A stretch of 64,000 bases of DNA from Christensenella sp. UBA1242. GTDB lineage: Bacteria; Bacillota; Clostridia; Christensenellales; UBA1242. The position numbers were made by a program, and so were the translations under genes. Below, piece after piece: positions 55,775 to 64,000 of the stretch. Every line of letters begins with the position of its first letter. Positions within the stretch are counted from its first letter, which is position 1. The stretch is from the NCBI GenBank assembly GCA_002308915.1, contig DBWI01000024.1, positions 54,363 through 118,362 on the forward strand, given 5' to 3'. Under the pieces are notes generated by a model. That model had not been told where the DNA came from. It searched no databases and saw only the letters and a program-made list of their open reading frames with translations.

Positions 55775-58700
55775 ATGAAATATATAACCACAGATGGAAA
55801 TTCAGCATGTGCAACAATGGCTTATAAATTAAGTGAAATTTGTGCAATTTATCCAATAACCCCATCAAGTCCAATGGGAGAACAAGTTGAGAAATGGTCA
55901 AATGAAGGAAAACAAAATATATTTGGCCAAACTTTACTTGTAAAAGAAATGCAATCAGAAGGCGGAGTTAGTGGTGCAATTCATGGCAGTTTACAGACAG
56001 GCGGGCTTGCAACAACATTTACATCAAGTCAAGGTCTGTTACTTATGATACCTAACATGTATAAAATTGCTGGTGAATGCCTACCTTGCGTTTTTCACGT
56101 TGCAGCAAGAGCTGTTGCCACCCATGCCCTATCTATTTTTTGCGATCATAGTGATGTTATGGCTGTAAGAAATACTGGTTTTAATATGGTATGCTCATCA
56201 AGCGTACAAGATTGTTACGACATGGCTTTGTTTAGTCATATTTTAACACTAAAAACAAAATTACCTATTGTTCACTTTTTTGACGGATTTAGAACATCAC
56301 ATGAAATACAAAAAATTAGCACAATAGAAGACGATGATATTATAAATATTTATCCATTTGAAGAATTAAAAGATTTCAAAAACAATTGTTTGACTCCAAA
56401 TAATCCAAAAGCAACTGGAACAGCTCAAAACCCAGATGTTTATTTTCAAAATAGAGAAAGAGCAAATTCTTTGTATGATAATGTTTTAAGTCAAGCAAAA
56501 CAAGTTTTTGATGATATAGAAAAATTAACCGGAAGAAAATATGCTCCTTTTGAATACTATGGCACAAAAAACGCTGAATATGTAGTTGTTACAATGGGAA
56601 GCAGTTATTTAACTCTAAAAAATGCAGTAGATCACTTATCAAAAACAGGAAAAAATGTTGGTGTAATAAATGTAAGAATGTATCGCCCATTTTTTGCACA
56701 AGAATTCATAAAAACTCTCCCAAAAACATGTAAGTATATTTGTGCCCTTGATAGGACAAAAGAAAACGGTTCTGTTGGAGAACCATTGTATACTGATGTT
56801 TGTACTGCACTATTTGAAAATAATGTAAATTTACAAGTTATTGGTGGCAGATACGGACTTGGTGGAAAAGAATTTGACTTAAGCCAAGCAGTTGGCATTT
56901 TTGACAATCTAATAAATGAAAGAAAAAATCATTTTACTGTTGGTATTGATGACGATATTACTCATTTAAGTTTAAAAATACCAACTATTGATGAAGAATC
57001 AAATACATTTAATATAAAAATGTATGGTTTTGGATCTGATGGCACAGTTAGTGCAAATAAAAGTACTATAAAAATAATTGGTGAAAATACTAACAAATAC
57101 GTTCAAGGTTATTTTGAATATGACTCAAAAAAATCTGGAAGTCTAACCACTTCTTTCCTTAGAATTTCAGAAAAAGAAATATCAATGCCATATAAACCAA
57201 ATAAGTATGATTTTATATCAATACACAATTTCAATTTTATTTCAAAATATGACCTGATATCAAATTTAAAAAATAATGGGACAGTTCTTCTTAACACAAA
57301 ACTAAGTAGCGAAGAACTTTTCAATAACTTACCAGAAACTTTTGTAGAACAATTAAAACAAAAAAATGCAAAATTATATACAATTACTGCGAACAAAATC
57401 GCAAGTGATTTTGGTTTAAATGGAAAAATAAATGTAATAATGCAAACTGCATTCTTTAAGTTATCTAACATTATACCTTTTGAAAATGCAAAACAAGAAA
57501 TAAAACAATCAATAACAAAAGCATACTCCTCAAAAGGAGACGACCTTGTTGATAGAAATACAAAAATAGTTGATGTTGTTGAAGATAATATAATTGAACA
57601 ACAATTCAACTATACACACAAAAAAGCAGAAAAAATACAAGAAAAAACTGGCAACCAATTCTTTGATGAAGTAATCACAAAAACAGAAAAATTACAAGGA
57701 AATGAATTACCAGTATCAACCTTTACCCCATCTGGCGAAATACCAACTGGAACTTCAAAATATCTTAAAAGAGGAGTTTCAACAAGTCTGCCAGAATGGA
57801 TAAAAGAGAATTGTGCTCAGTGTGGCTTTTGTACCCTCGCCTGTCCACATGCTGCAATTAGAAGTATATTGGCAAAAAGTGAAGAAGTTAAAAACGATAA
57901 TTCTTATGCAGATGCTTTAGGGATGAAAGACTACAAATTTAAAGTACAAGTAAGCCCAATGGATTGTACTGGTTGTGGAGTTTGCTCAAAAGTATGCCCT
58001 GCACTTAAAAAAGCAATTCAAATGGTTGAAAATACAAAAATTACTGATAAATTGGAAAATGAATACAAAAACTCGCAAAATATTAATAAATGTAAATCAA
58101 TTTTCAATAAGTATACTGCAAAAGGCTTACAATTCTTTGACCCATATTTTGAATATAGTTATGCTTGTGCCGGTTGTGGTGAAACTCCATACATAAAAAT
58201 ACTTACTCAACTTTTTGGCGATAAAATGCTAATTGCAAACGCAACAGGCTGTTCAAGTATTTATGGTGGTTCATATCCAGTATGCCCTTACACAAAAGAC
58301 AGTAATGGTCATGGCGTTGCATGGAGTAATAGTCTGTTTGAAGATAACGCAGAGTATGGCTATGGAATGGCTTTAACAGAAATTCAAAACCAAAAAGCCA
58401 TTAATAATTTAATAGACAAAATTTTACCAACAAAAAATGAACAGTTGAATAATTATTTGACTAATTGGAAGAAAAATCTTGATTGTTCATATGAAGAAAA
58501 ACAAGAAATCATATTGCTGTTAAATGAATTAAATAATGAATATTCAAAAATGTTATTGTCGTATTCAGATAGCTTAACAAAAAAATCAATTTGGGTCGTT
58601 GGTGGTGATGGCTGGGCTTATGATATTGGATTTGGTGGACTAGACCATATTCTAAATAGTCATGAAAATATCAATGTGCTAGTTCTTGATAGCGAAGTTT

Positions 58701-59227
58701 ACTCAAATACTGGTGGTCAATCATCAAAAAGTTCCCCTATAGCTAGTATTTCAAAATTTAACTCAAATGGTAAAACAACAAAAAAGAAAGATTTGGGAGC
58801 AATGCTAATTGCAAATAATAATTGCTATGTTGCATCTGTAAGCCTTGGTGCCGACTTTAACCAAACTATTAAAGCACTAAAAGAGGCTGAAGAATTTAAT
58901 GGCCCAAGCATTGTTATTGCATATGCTCCTTGTATAAATCATGGTTTAGATATGTCACAAAGCAATGCACACACAAAACTTTGTGTTGAATGTGGCTATT
59001 GGAATTTGTATAGATATAATCCACATAACAAACAACCACTTACACTAGACAGTGGTGAACCAACAAAAGATTATTTTGAATTCTTAAAAACAGAAACAAG
59101 ATATTCTGCACTAGAAAAAATCAATCCAAAAGAAGCAAATAAGTTATTTGAACAAAGCAAACAAAATGCTATTGAAAGACGAAAATTTCTTGAAAATATA
59201 CTAAAAAATCAAGAAAATAATGCATAA
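55775..59227 (+). CDS. nifJ: Pyruvate:ferredoxin (flavodoxin) oxidoreductase
   Basis: 1150 aa single-chain PFOR, converting pyruvate and CoA to acetyl-CoA, CO2 and reduced ferredoxin; central to anaerobic fermentation. Domains in order: pyrimidine-binding N-terminal domain (YPITPSSPMGE; SQGLLLMIPNMYKIAGE), transketolase-C-like domain, gamma domain, the 2[4Fe-4S] ferredoxin insert (CAQCGFCTLACP; CTGCGVCSKVCP), and the TPP/proximal cluster domain (CAGCGETPY; GDGWAYDIGFGGLDH; VLDSEVYSNTGGQ). The extreme C terminus (CVECGYWNLYRYNP) is the family's last block. GGAGAT precedes the ATG. Monocistronic, between its own promoter and terminator. A suitable ferredoxin is encoded at 30.2 kb. Confidence 0.96.
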   Translation: MKYITTDGNSACATMAYKLSEICAIYPITPSSPMGEQVEKWSNEGKQNIFGQTLLVKEMQSEGGVSGAIHGSLQTGGLATTFTSSQGLLLMIPNMYKIAGECLPCVFHVAARAVATHALSIFCDHSDVMAVRNTGFNMVCSSSVQDCYDMALFSHILTLKTKLPIVHFFDGFRTSHEIQKISTIEDDDIINIYPFEELKDFKNNCLTPNNPKATGTAQNPDVYFQNRERANSLYDNVLSQAKQVFDDIEKLTGRKYAPFEYYGTKNAEYVVVTMGSSYLTLKNAVDHLSKTGKNVGVINVRMYRPFFAQEFIKTLPKTCKYICALDRTKENGSVGEPLYTDVCTALFENNVNLQVIGGRYGLGGKEFDLSQAVGIFDNLINERKNHFTVGIDDDITHLSLKIPTIDEESNTFNIKMYGFGSDGTVSANKSTIKIIGENTNKYVQGYFEYDSKKSGSLTTSFLRISEKEISMPYKPNKYDFISIHNFNFISKYDLISNLKNNGTVLLNTKLSSEELFNNLPETFVEQLKQKNAKLYTITANKIASDFGLNGKINVIMQTAFFKLSNIIPFENAKQEIKQSITKAYSSKGDDLVDRNTKIVDVVEDNIIEQQFNYTHKKAEKIQEKTGNQFFDEVITKTEKLQGNELPVSTFTPSGEIPTGTSKYLKRGVSTSLPEWIKENCAQCGFCTLACPHAAIRSILAKSEEVKNDNSYADALGMKDYKFKVQVSPMDCTGCGVCSKVCPALKKAIQMVENTKITDKLENEYKNSQNINKCKSIFNKYTAKGLQFFDPYFEYSYACAGCGETPYIKILTQLFGDKMLIANATGCSSIYGGSYPVCPYTKDSNGHGVAWSNSLFEDNAEYGYGMALTEIQNQKAINNLIDKILPTKNEQLNNYLTNWKKNLDCSYEEKQEIILLLNELNNEYSKMLLSYSDSLTKKSIWVVGGDGWAYDIGFGGLDHILNSHENINVLVLDSEVYSNTGGQSSKSSPIASISKFNSNGKTTKKKDLGAMLIANNNCYVASVSLGADFNQTIKALKEAEEFNGPSIVIAYAPCINHGLDMSQSNAHTKLCVECGYWNLYRYNPHNKQPLTLDSGEPTKDYFEFLKTETRYSALEKINPKEANKLFEQSKQNAIERRKFLENILKNQENNA

Positions 59228-59299
59228 ATCGTTTATTTTTGCAAATATTACTAAAGTGAGCACAGAAATATTGATTATAATATTGTTCGTGTTTATCAC

Positions 59300-59336
59300 A
59301 AAAATAGTGGCAAAAAATGCCACTATTTTTTTTACT
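59300..59336 (+). terminator. Terminator after nifJ
   Basis: Stem AAATAGTGGCA/TGCCACTATTT with a five-base loop and a long T run. Confidence 0.92.
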
Positions 59337-59345
59337 TGTTTATAT

Positions 59346-59385
59346 AAAAGCAAAAAACTGTAAATCTAATAATTTACAGTTTTTG
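59346..59385 (-). terminator. Terminator after tkt
   Basis: 13-base perfect stem AAAAACTGTAAAT/ATTTACAGTTTTT (59353-59365, 59372-59384) with a T run on the minus strand. Confidence 0.88.
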
Positions 59386-59390
59386 CCTGA

Positions 59391-59417
59391 GTAGAAGTAC
59401 GACTTTTAACCTTCTAC
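59391..59417. repeat. Short inverted repeat between tkt and its terminator
   Basis: GTAGAAG (59391-59397) and CTTCTAC (59411-59417) enclose 13 bases in the tkt 3' region, next to the terminator hairpin. Together they would form a two-hairpin 3' end. The stretch 59228-59451 contains nothing else I can name. Confidence 0.4.
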
Positions 59418-59451
59418 ATAATTATTATATGCAACATCATACAATAATATT

Positions 59452-61410
59452 CTAATTTTTTAATATTTTTTTAATTTTATTTACAATTCCTGTTGGAACA
59501 AAACCAAAATAATCATCTAGTACACTACCATTCGCACTTTTTCCAAAATCTTCTATTGATAACTTTAATCCATCTTTACCAATATATTTATACCATATAT
59601 TATCATTTGATGCTTCCAGACTTACCAACAACTTTCCTCTTGACAATACATCATCCTGATACTCTTTGGCTTGTGCATCAAATTTTTCAAGACAAGGGAA
59701 ACTACATACAACAGTTTTTATGTCTTGACCATCTAGAATATTTTTTACTTTTAGTGCAAGTTCAACTTCACTTCCAGTTGCCAAAATCTCAACTTCACCA
59801 AAGTCACCTGCTAAAATATAACCACCCTTTTGTATTTCGGTATAATCTGCGCTAATATTTGTTAAATTTTGCTTTGTTAATGCAAATACGCATGGTTTTT
59901 TATCTTTTAATGCAATATTATAGCAACCAAGCAATTCTTTTGTATCACAAGGCCTAAATACATTTAGGTTTGGTATTAGCCTTAATTGACCAAGTTGATC
60001 GACACATTGATGAGTTGGCCCATCTTCCCCCACTTTATAACTATCATGTGAATACATAAATAGTGTAGGAATATTCATAAGTGCACTCATTCTAATTGGT
60101 GGAATCATATAGTTTGAAAATGCCAAAAATGTAGAACAGAAAGTAGGATTATTTAAGTATATAGTCAATCCATTACAAACTGCACCCATTGCATGTTCTC
60201 TTATTCCAAAATGAATATTTTTACCACGACGATTTTGGGCAGAATAATCTCCACCTTCCTTTATATACACTTTTGTTGAAGGAACAAGATCTGCATTTCC
60301 ACCACACAATCTTGGCATTTTGCTTGATAATTCTTTTAATATCAACTCATTTGCATCTCTTCCACTCAAATTTTGTGCAATTACATCATCTTTAAGCAGT
60401 TTAGTTGCATCTATACTCTTATTCTCTACAAATGCATTAAGTTGTTTATATAATTCTGGATTGCTTGTTTTATAAACAGCAAACATATTATTCCATTTTT
60501 CTAATTGCAAATTATTTCTTTGTAATGTTTTATACGCAACATCTTTTATTTCTTTTGTCAACAGATATGGATTTTCAATACCAAATTTTTGTTTGTATTC
60601 ATTTAATTCTTCTACACTTAATGGTTTGCCATGAATAGTGTTTTTTCCAGCATTTTGTGTACCATAACCAATTTGTGTCTTAAAAATAATAACAGTAGGT
60701 TTATTTTTACTTTTTTTAGCTCTTGCTATGGCATTTGTAACAAAGAAATAGTTATTTCCATTATTAACAGTAATAACATTCCAATTCATTGCTCTAAACT
60801 TTTTTGCAACATTCTCGGAATTTGCCATCTCGGCTTTTCCGTCAATTGTTATATTATTATAATCATACAACAATATTAACTTATTAAGCTTTAATGTTCC
60901 TGCCAAGCTTATAGCTTCTTGAGCAACCCCTTCCATTAAACATCCATCACCCGCAAAACAATATGTGTAATTATCAAATACAGGATATTTGTTAATATTA
61001 AATCTACTAGCAACCATAGTTTGCCCAATTGCCATACCAACAGCATTTGCAATTCCTTGTCCAAGCGGACCAGTTGACACTTCAACAAAATTTGTCACAC
61101 CATACTCCGGATGACCTGGTGTGATTGAGTTTAATTTTCTAAAATTCTTTAAATCGTTTTCTGTTAAGCCAAAATTAAACATGTATGCAGCGGAATAATA
61201 CAAAGCACTTGCATGTCCAGCAGATAGGACCAATCTATCACGTGCCATAAAATTATGGTCTTTTACATCATAAAAATAATGGTCCTTAAAAAGTGCATAC
61301 ATTATTGTAGTTGCACCAAGTGCTACTCCTGGATGTCCACTTTTTGCATTTGTTATTATTTCAGCAGAAAGACATCTTAATTGATTTATACATTTTTGAT
61401 TAACATTCAT
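59452..61410 (-). CDS. tkt: Transketolase
   Basis: 652 aa TPP enzyme of the non-oxidative pentose phosphate pathway. N-terminal KSGHPGVALGA, TPP motif GDGCLMEGVAQEA...NN, GPLGQGIANAVG, HSYKVGEDGPTHQ with catalytic Glu region, and the C-terminal domain. AAGGGG precedes the ATG. It overlaps the preceding small gene by 11 bases. With rpe (9.8 kb) it links pentose metabolism to glycolysis. Confidence 0.95.
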   Translation of the reverse strand: MNVNQKCINQLRCLSAEIITNAKSGHPGVALGATTIMYALFKDHYFYDVKDHNFMARDRLVLSAGHASALYYSAAYMFNFGLTENDLKNFRKLNSITPGHPEYGVTNFVEVSTGPLGQGIANAVGMAIGQTMVASRFNINKYPVFDNYTYCFAGDGCLMEGVAQEAISLAGTLKLNKLILLYDYNNITIDGKAEMANSENVAKKFRAMNWNVITVNNGNNYFFVTNAIARAKKSKNKPTVIIFKTQIGYGTQNAGKNTIHGKPLSVEELNEYKQKFGIENPYLLTKEIKDVAYKTLQRNNLQLEKWNNMFAVYKTSNPELYKQLNAFVENKSIDATKLLKDDVIAQNLSGRDANELILKELSSKMPRLCGGNADLVPSTKVYIKEGGDYSAQNRRGKNIHFGIREHAMGAVCNGLTIYLNNPTFCSTFLAFSNYMIPPIRMSALMNIPTLFMYSHDSYKVGEDGPTHQCVDQLGQLRLIPNLNVFRPCDTKELLGCYNIALKDKKPCVFALTKQNLTNISADYTEIQKGGYILAGDFGEVEILATGSEVELALKVKNILDGQDIKTVVCSFPCLEKFDAQAKEYQDDVLSRGKLLVSLEASNDNIWYKYIGKDGLKLSIEDFGKSANGSVLDDYFGFVPTGIVNKIKKILKN

Positions 61411-61885
61411 ATTCGCCCCTTAGGTTTAATATCTCATTTATTACTGTATTATCTTTTTTATTTCCAATACAGATTTTTTTGTTACAAATATTGTTGATTT
61501 TGTTGTTTCTATCATCAAAAACAAGTAAATCAACTCCCAAATCATTAGAACTACATTGTTTTTCTTGTAATTTTTCTTTTGAGAAATACAAATAGATAAT
61601 ATATGATTTTTCTAAGAAGTTTTTGTATATTTCTTCTCTAAAAAAATTATTATATGGAATACACATAATAGTATTTTCAAAATCAGCACAGCTTTTAACA
61701 ACCAAATTTTCTTGTCTATTCAAATATTCCAAACCACACTTTGCAAGCATTTCTGATCTTGAAAACAAAGAATAGCTTAGATAATGATTTACATCAAGAA
61801 AATACATATCCAAACTTTTAGTTAAAAGTTCGGCTATGTGAATATTATATTCATAATCAATACCCAAAATAACAATATTCTTCAT
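61400..61885 (-). CDS. Shikimate kinase-like protein lacking the P-loop
   Basis: 161 aa from ATG 61885. The whole sequence can be laid on AroK: KNIVILG then I(A/G)xLLxKSLxMxFLDVN for the LIGxxGxGKSTIGxxLAxxLxxxFxDTD start; LxKxGLEYLNRQE for the EYFRxxE block; NTIMCIPYNN for the VIxxGGG block; and IIYLYFSKEKLQEK for VxYLxxxxExLxER. But the P-loop GxxGxGKS reads GIDYEYNIH (8-16), DTD reads DVN (31-33), and GGG is CIP. ATP-dependent kinase activity is therefore improbable. No ribosome site; extended -10 TGGTAAAAT lies seven bases before the ATG. Directly precedes tkt. The call is by eye. Confidence 0.65.
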   Translation of the reverse strand: MKNIVILGIDYEYNIHIAELLTKSLDMYFLDVNHYLSYSLFSRSEMLAKCGLEYLNRQENLVVKSCADFENTIMCIPYNNFFREEIYKNFLEKSYIIYLYFSKEKLQEKQCSSNDLGVDLLVFDDRNNKINNICNKKICIGNKKDNTVINEILNLRGEYEC

Positions 61886-61892
61886 TTCTATT

Positions 61893-61901
61893 ATTTTACC
61901 A
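61893..61901 (-). promoter_or_regulatory. Extended -10 before the AroK-like gene
   Basis: Minus-strand TGGTAAAAT (TAAAAT at 61893-61898), seven bases before ATG 61885; predicted leader zero to one base. -35 weak (TTTGTA). Confidence 0.4.
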
Positions 61902-61932
61902 TAAATTAACAAAAATACAAAAACAAACACAA

Positions 61933-63375
61933 TCAATATTTTTTATTTATTGAATCAAAATGCTTCATTGAATGAATTATTTCATACAATTCTTTGATAT
62001 TTTTTTCTTTGTTTATGTTTGTATTAATGCTTAATACAAAATTTAAGCCATTAATTTCAACAATCATATAGCATTCTTTTAGCTTTAACCCATCATCAGC
62101 TTCAAATACAACAATATCCCTTTTATCAATTGTTAATACATGCTGTGGTGCTGACATATTAAAATTATTCTTTGCTAAGCCATCAACAAAATCATTACAC
62201 AAATCATCAAAACTAATATTATTATGTTTGTCTAATGCAATTAACAATGTATTATCGCTGTCTACAGCTTCTAGTATAAATCCTTTATCATTTGTACTAT
62301 CATTAACATACCTAGTTTTCCATTTTTTGTTTAGCTTTATTGAAATCTCATAGTCTTCTAATAAAATTTGATTATAATCAGTAAAAACATTTGTTTCTAT
62401 TTGTTCTATGTAGGCATTTAACTTATAATACATTAAATTTTTTCTTGCAGTTGCTTTTATTTTTTTATCATCTATTGCTTTTGTAACGCATGCTTTATAC
62501 ACAACCAATGTAGCAAAAACAATATCTTTTGAAAACCACAAAGGCAAACCATTCTGTTTTAAAACATTCTCTGGCTTCGAAACAAATACATTAGATATAA
62601 CATCTTCATTCTCATCTATTTCTTTGAATATTTCAAGAATTTTGTTTCGGTAACTTAATTGAATATCAAACTTATATGCAATCATAGCAGCGGCTTTTGC
62701 TGCCTGAAAATTATTTGTCTTAAAAAAGTATAAACAGTAATAATAATAAAAATTACCTAAATCTTGCGATGTTTTTGCAAATTTATAGCAATTTTTTAAA
62801 TATTTTTCAAGTTTTTCATAATCGCCTTGCATATAACTACACCTGCATAATTCTTCATATGGAGTAAAAGACATAGGCAAACAACTAATGCATTTATTAA
62901 AATTATACTCAGCTACATCATATATCTTAAGATTTTCATATGCAATACCCATTTTGTAAAATAGCCAACCATTTATGTTGTTATTAAATGCAACTCCTTT
63001 TGAGATGTCTGGAAACATGGTAACATACAAAAAGTAATCAAAGATAGTGTCAAAGGATATTTGCACTTCTGATATTTCAAAATAATCTTTTAATCTTCTT
63101 AAATAATCAAGCATTAGTTGATATTGTTTTTTACCATACTTTAAGTCTACTTTTCTCTCTATATATTTAAAAAATTGAACATCTAATTCTCCAATTCTTT
63201 TGAATACTTCATTTTTCTCAAATTCGTAATTCTTTTTTATATACTTACATATTTCCATTCTTTCGAACAGTTCTTTTTCTGTATTAGTCTTTTCACAAAG
63301 AACATCATAAAAAAGCTTAAAGTCATATTCTTTAAAGCCAGTTATCATTTCTTCAACATCAATTAATGTTCTCAT
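61933..63375 (-). CDS. TPR-repeat protein of unknown function
   Basis: 480 aa, soluble. Residues about 130-260 contain TPR-like helix pairs (GWLFYKMGIAYENLKIYDVAEYNFNKCI; YEELCRCSYMQGDYEKLEKYLKN; YYCLYFFKTNNFQAAKAAAMIAY). The C-terminal 150 residues are a beta-rich segment (IKLNKKWKTRYVND...NTLLIALDKHN...DIVVFEADDGLKLKECYMIVEINGLNFVLSINT) resembling PsbP/Mog1-like domains, a weak guess. No ribosome binding site; an extended -10 ends seven bases before the ATG. Confidence 0.75.
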   Translation of the reverse strand: MRTLIDVEEMITGFKEYDFKLFYDVLCEKTNTEKELFERMEICKYIKKNYEFEKNEVFKRIGELDVQFFKYIERKVDLKYGKKQYQLMLDYLRRLKDYFEISEVQISFDTIFDYFLYVTMFPDISKGVAFNNNINGWLFYKMGIAYENLKIYDVAEYNFNKCISCLPMSFTPYEELCRCSYMQGDYEKLEKYLKNCYKFAKTSQDLGNFYYYYCLYFFKTNNFQAAKAAAMIAYKFDIQLSYRNKILEIFKEIDENEDVISNVFVSKPENVLKQNGLPLWFSKDIVFATLVVYKACVTKAIDDKKIKATARKNLMYYKLNAYIEQIETNVFTDYNQILLEDYEISIKLNKKWKTRYVNDSTNDKGFILEAVDSDNTLLIALDKHNNISFDDLCNDFVDGLAKNNFNMSAPQHVLTIDKRDIVVFEADDGLKLKECYMIVEINGLNFVLSINTNINKEKNIKELYEIIHSMKHFDSINKKY

Positions 63376-63381
63376 ATAATA

Positions 63382-63390
63382 ATAATATCA
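63382..63390 (-). promoter_or_regulatory. Extended -10 giving a leaderless TPR-gene mRNA
   Basis: Minus-strand TGATATTAT (TATTAT at 63382-63387), six bases before ATG 63375, so +1 falls on the A. A TTGTTA lies 16 bases further upstream. Confidence 0.55.
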
Positions 63391-63405
63391 CAAAATTTGA
63401 TTTTA

Positions 63406-63440
63406 ACAAAAAAAAGTAACGGATTTCCGTTACTTTTTAT
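63406..63440 (-). terminator. Terminator after the Ig-like surface gene
   Basis: 11-base perfect stem AAAGTAACGGA/TCCGTTACTTT with a two-base loop and an eight-T tail on the minus strand. Confidence 0.92.
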
Positions 63441-63452
63441 TAACAATTACTT

Positions 63453-64000
63453 TTATTTATATTGTTGTGTTTTCTTTTTTGAAACAACCATATAAACTAC
63501 TGCACCAGCAAGTACAACAACTGCAACGCAAGTTAATACTATTGTTACAACTTCGTTTGTTGATACACCAGTATTTGTTTCTTCATTAACTGTAAATGTT
63601 CTTGTAACTGTTTTCTTGTTTCCTGCATCATCTGTTGCAGAGAATGTTACAGAATATTCACCAGCTGTCTTGATTGTGTATTCATACATGTTTTCTTGAT
63701 CTTTAAGATCATTCTCTATTGTTTCACCTGTAGTTGTATTTTTAACAACAATCGTAACATCTTTATTAGAAAGTGTTGTTGTGATGTTATCACTAACTGT
63801 TATCTTTGAAATATCAATTGTAAGTTTTGTGTTAATTTTTACATTACTTGCAACAATATCATCAGCAACTTTTACTGTTGGAGCAACAAGATCACCAACT
63901 TTGATTGTAAATGTTTTTACTGTTGAATTTTTGTTTGTATCTTTGTCATATACAGTGTATGTTACTGTGTATTGTTCATTATATCTCAAAGTAACTTTTC
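63453..64000 (-). CDS. C-terminal end of an Ig-like-domain surface protein (partial)
   Basis: The frame is open to the window edge (last full codon begins at 63998), so this is the 3' end of a larger gene; a TTG at 63989 is an in-frame codon, not a start. Two bacterial Ig-like/cadherin-like modules are visible (YTVTYTVYDKDTNKN...FTIKVGDLVAP; YEYTIKTAGEYSVTFSATDDAGNKKTVTRTFTV), then a Thr/Asn linker, one transmembrane helix (VVTIVLTCVAVVVLAGAVVYMVV) and a short Lys-rich tail. The layout fits membrane-anchored surface or adhesion proteins. Confidence 0.85.
   Translation of the reverse strand, partial: KVTLRYNEQYTVTYTVYDKDTNKNSTVKTFTIKVGDLVAPTVKVADDIVASNVKINTKLTIDISKITVSDNITTTLSNKDVTIVVKNTTTGETIENDLKDQENMYEYTIKTAGEYSVTFSATDDAGNKKTVTRTFTVNEETNTGVSTNEVVTIVLTCVAVVVLAGAVVYMVVSKKKTQQYK

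Overview
The window looks like chromosomal DNA of an uncultured, low-GC Gram-positive bacterium (Bacillota, most likely a gut-type Clostridia lineage). Support: a PolC-type replicative polymerase, Firmicutes-style gene strings (rpsB-tsf, frr-uppS-cdsA-rseP-polC, yloU-fakA beside rpmB, priA-def-fmt-rlmN-rsgA-rpe, minDE next to a SpoIVFB-like protease), pyruvate:ferredoxin oxidoreductase (anaerobic metabolism), AGGAGG-type ribosome binding sites, and strong A/T codon bias. TGA is used as a stop and TGG encodes Trp, so this is not a code-4 Mollicute. Nearly all genes lie on the minus strand. The plus-strand genes are rpmB, one giant surface protein, dinB, a ferritin-like gene and nifJ. I see no tRNA, rRNA, CRISPR array, insertion sequence or prophage, and no gene-free stretch longer than about 225 bases.

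Layout. 1-6.2 kb: the 5' part of polC, envelope genes (rseP, cdsA, uppS), a tiny PASTA-like ORF, frr, tsf, rpsB. 6.2-9.6 kb: a lipoprotein, fakA, yloU, rpmB. 9.8-20.5 kb: a trimmed core operon rpoZ / priA-def-fmt-rlmN-rsgA-rpe plus ligA and pcrA. The rsmB, PP2C phosphatase and PASTA kinase genes that commonly sit in this string are absent. 20.5-25.4 kb: the most accessory-looking block, with an unknown 106-aa protein behind TGTCA palindromes, a DUF262/DUF1524 (GmrSD-like) protein and a DUF4132-like protein. 25.4-31.1 kb: cell-division and shape genes (minD, minE, an unannotated 59-aa membrane ORF, a SpoIVFB-like protease, an MreB-like protein), a degenerate Ppx/GppA protein, a small ferredoxin and a two-piece TauE/SafE permease. 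31.2-34.5 kb: a 1068-aa surface protein. 34.5-51.5 kb: housekeeping (ychF, cysS, trxB, tex, an amidohydrolase, dinB, polA, plsY, der, nrdR). 51.6-64 kb: ylmC, a degenerate class III cyclase-like protein, rplM-rpsI, truA, nifJ, tkt, a shikimate-kinase-like protein lacking its P-loop, a TPR protein, and the end of a large Ig-like surface protein.

Two themes go beyond routine annotation. First, a set of genes without Shine-Dalgarno sequences (lipoprotein at 7152, pcrA, DUF2238 gene, TPR gene; truA and the aroK-like gene within one base) has a -10 box placed so that transcription should start on the start codon itself, often with an extended TGn -10. This points to a defined class of leaderless mRNAs. 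Second, several conserved enzyme folds have lost their active-site residues (Ppx/GppA, class III cyclase, shikimate kinase), suggesting pseudoenzymes kept for structural or regulatory roles. All functions are inferred by reading translated sequence; no database search was run.
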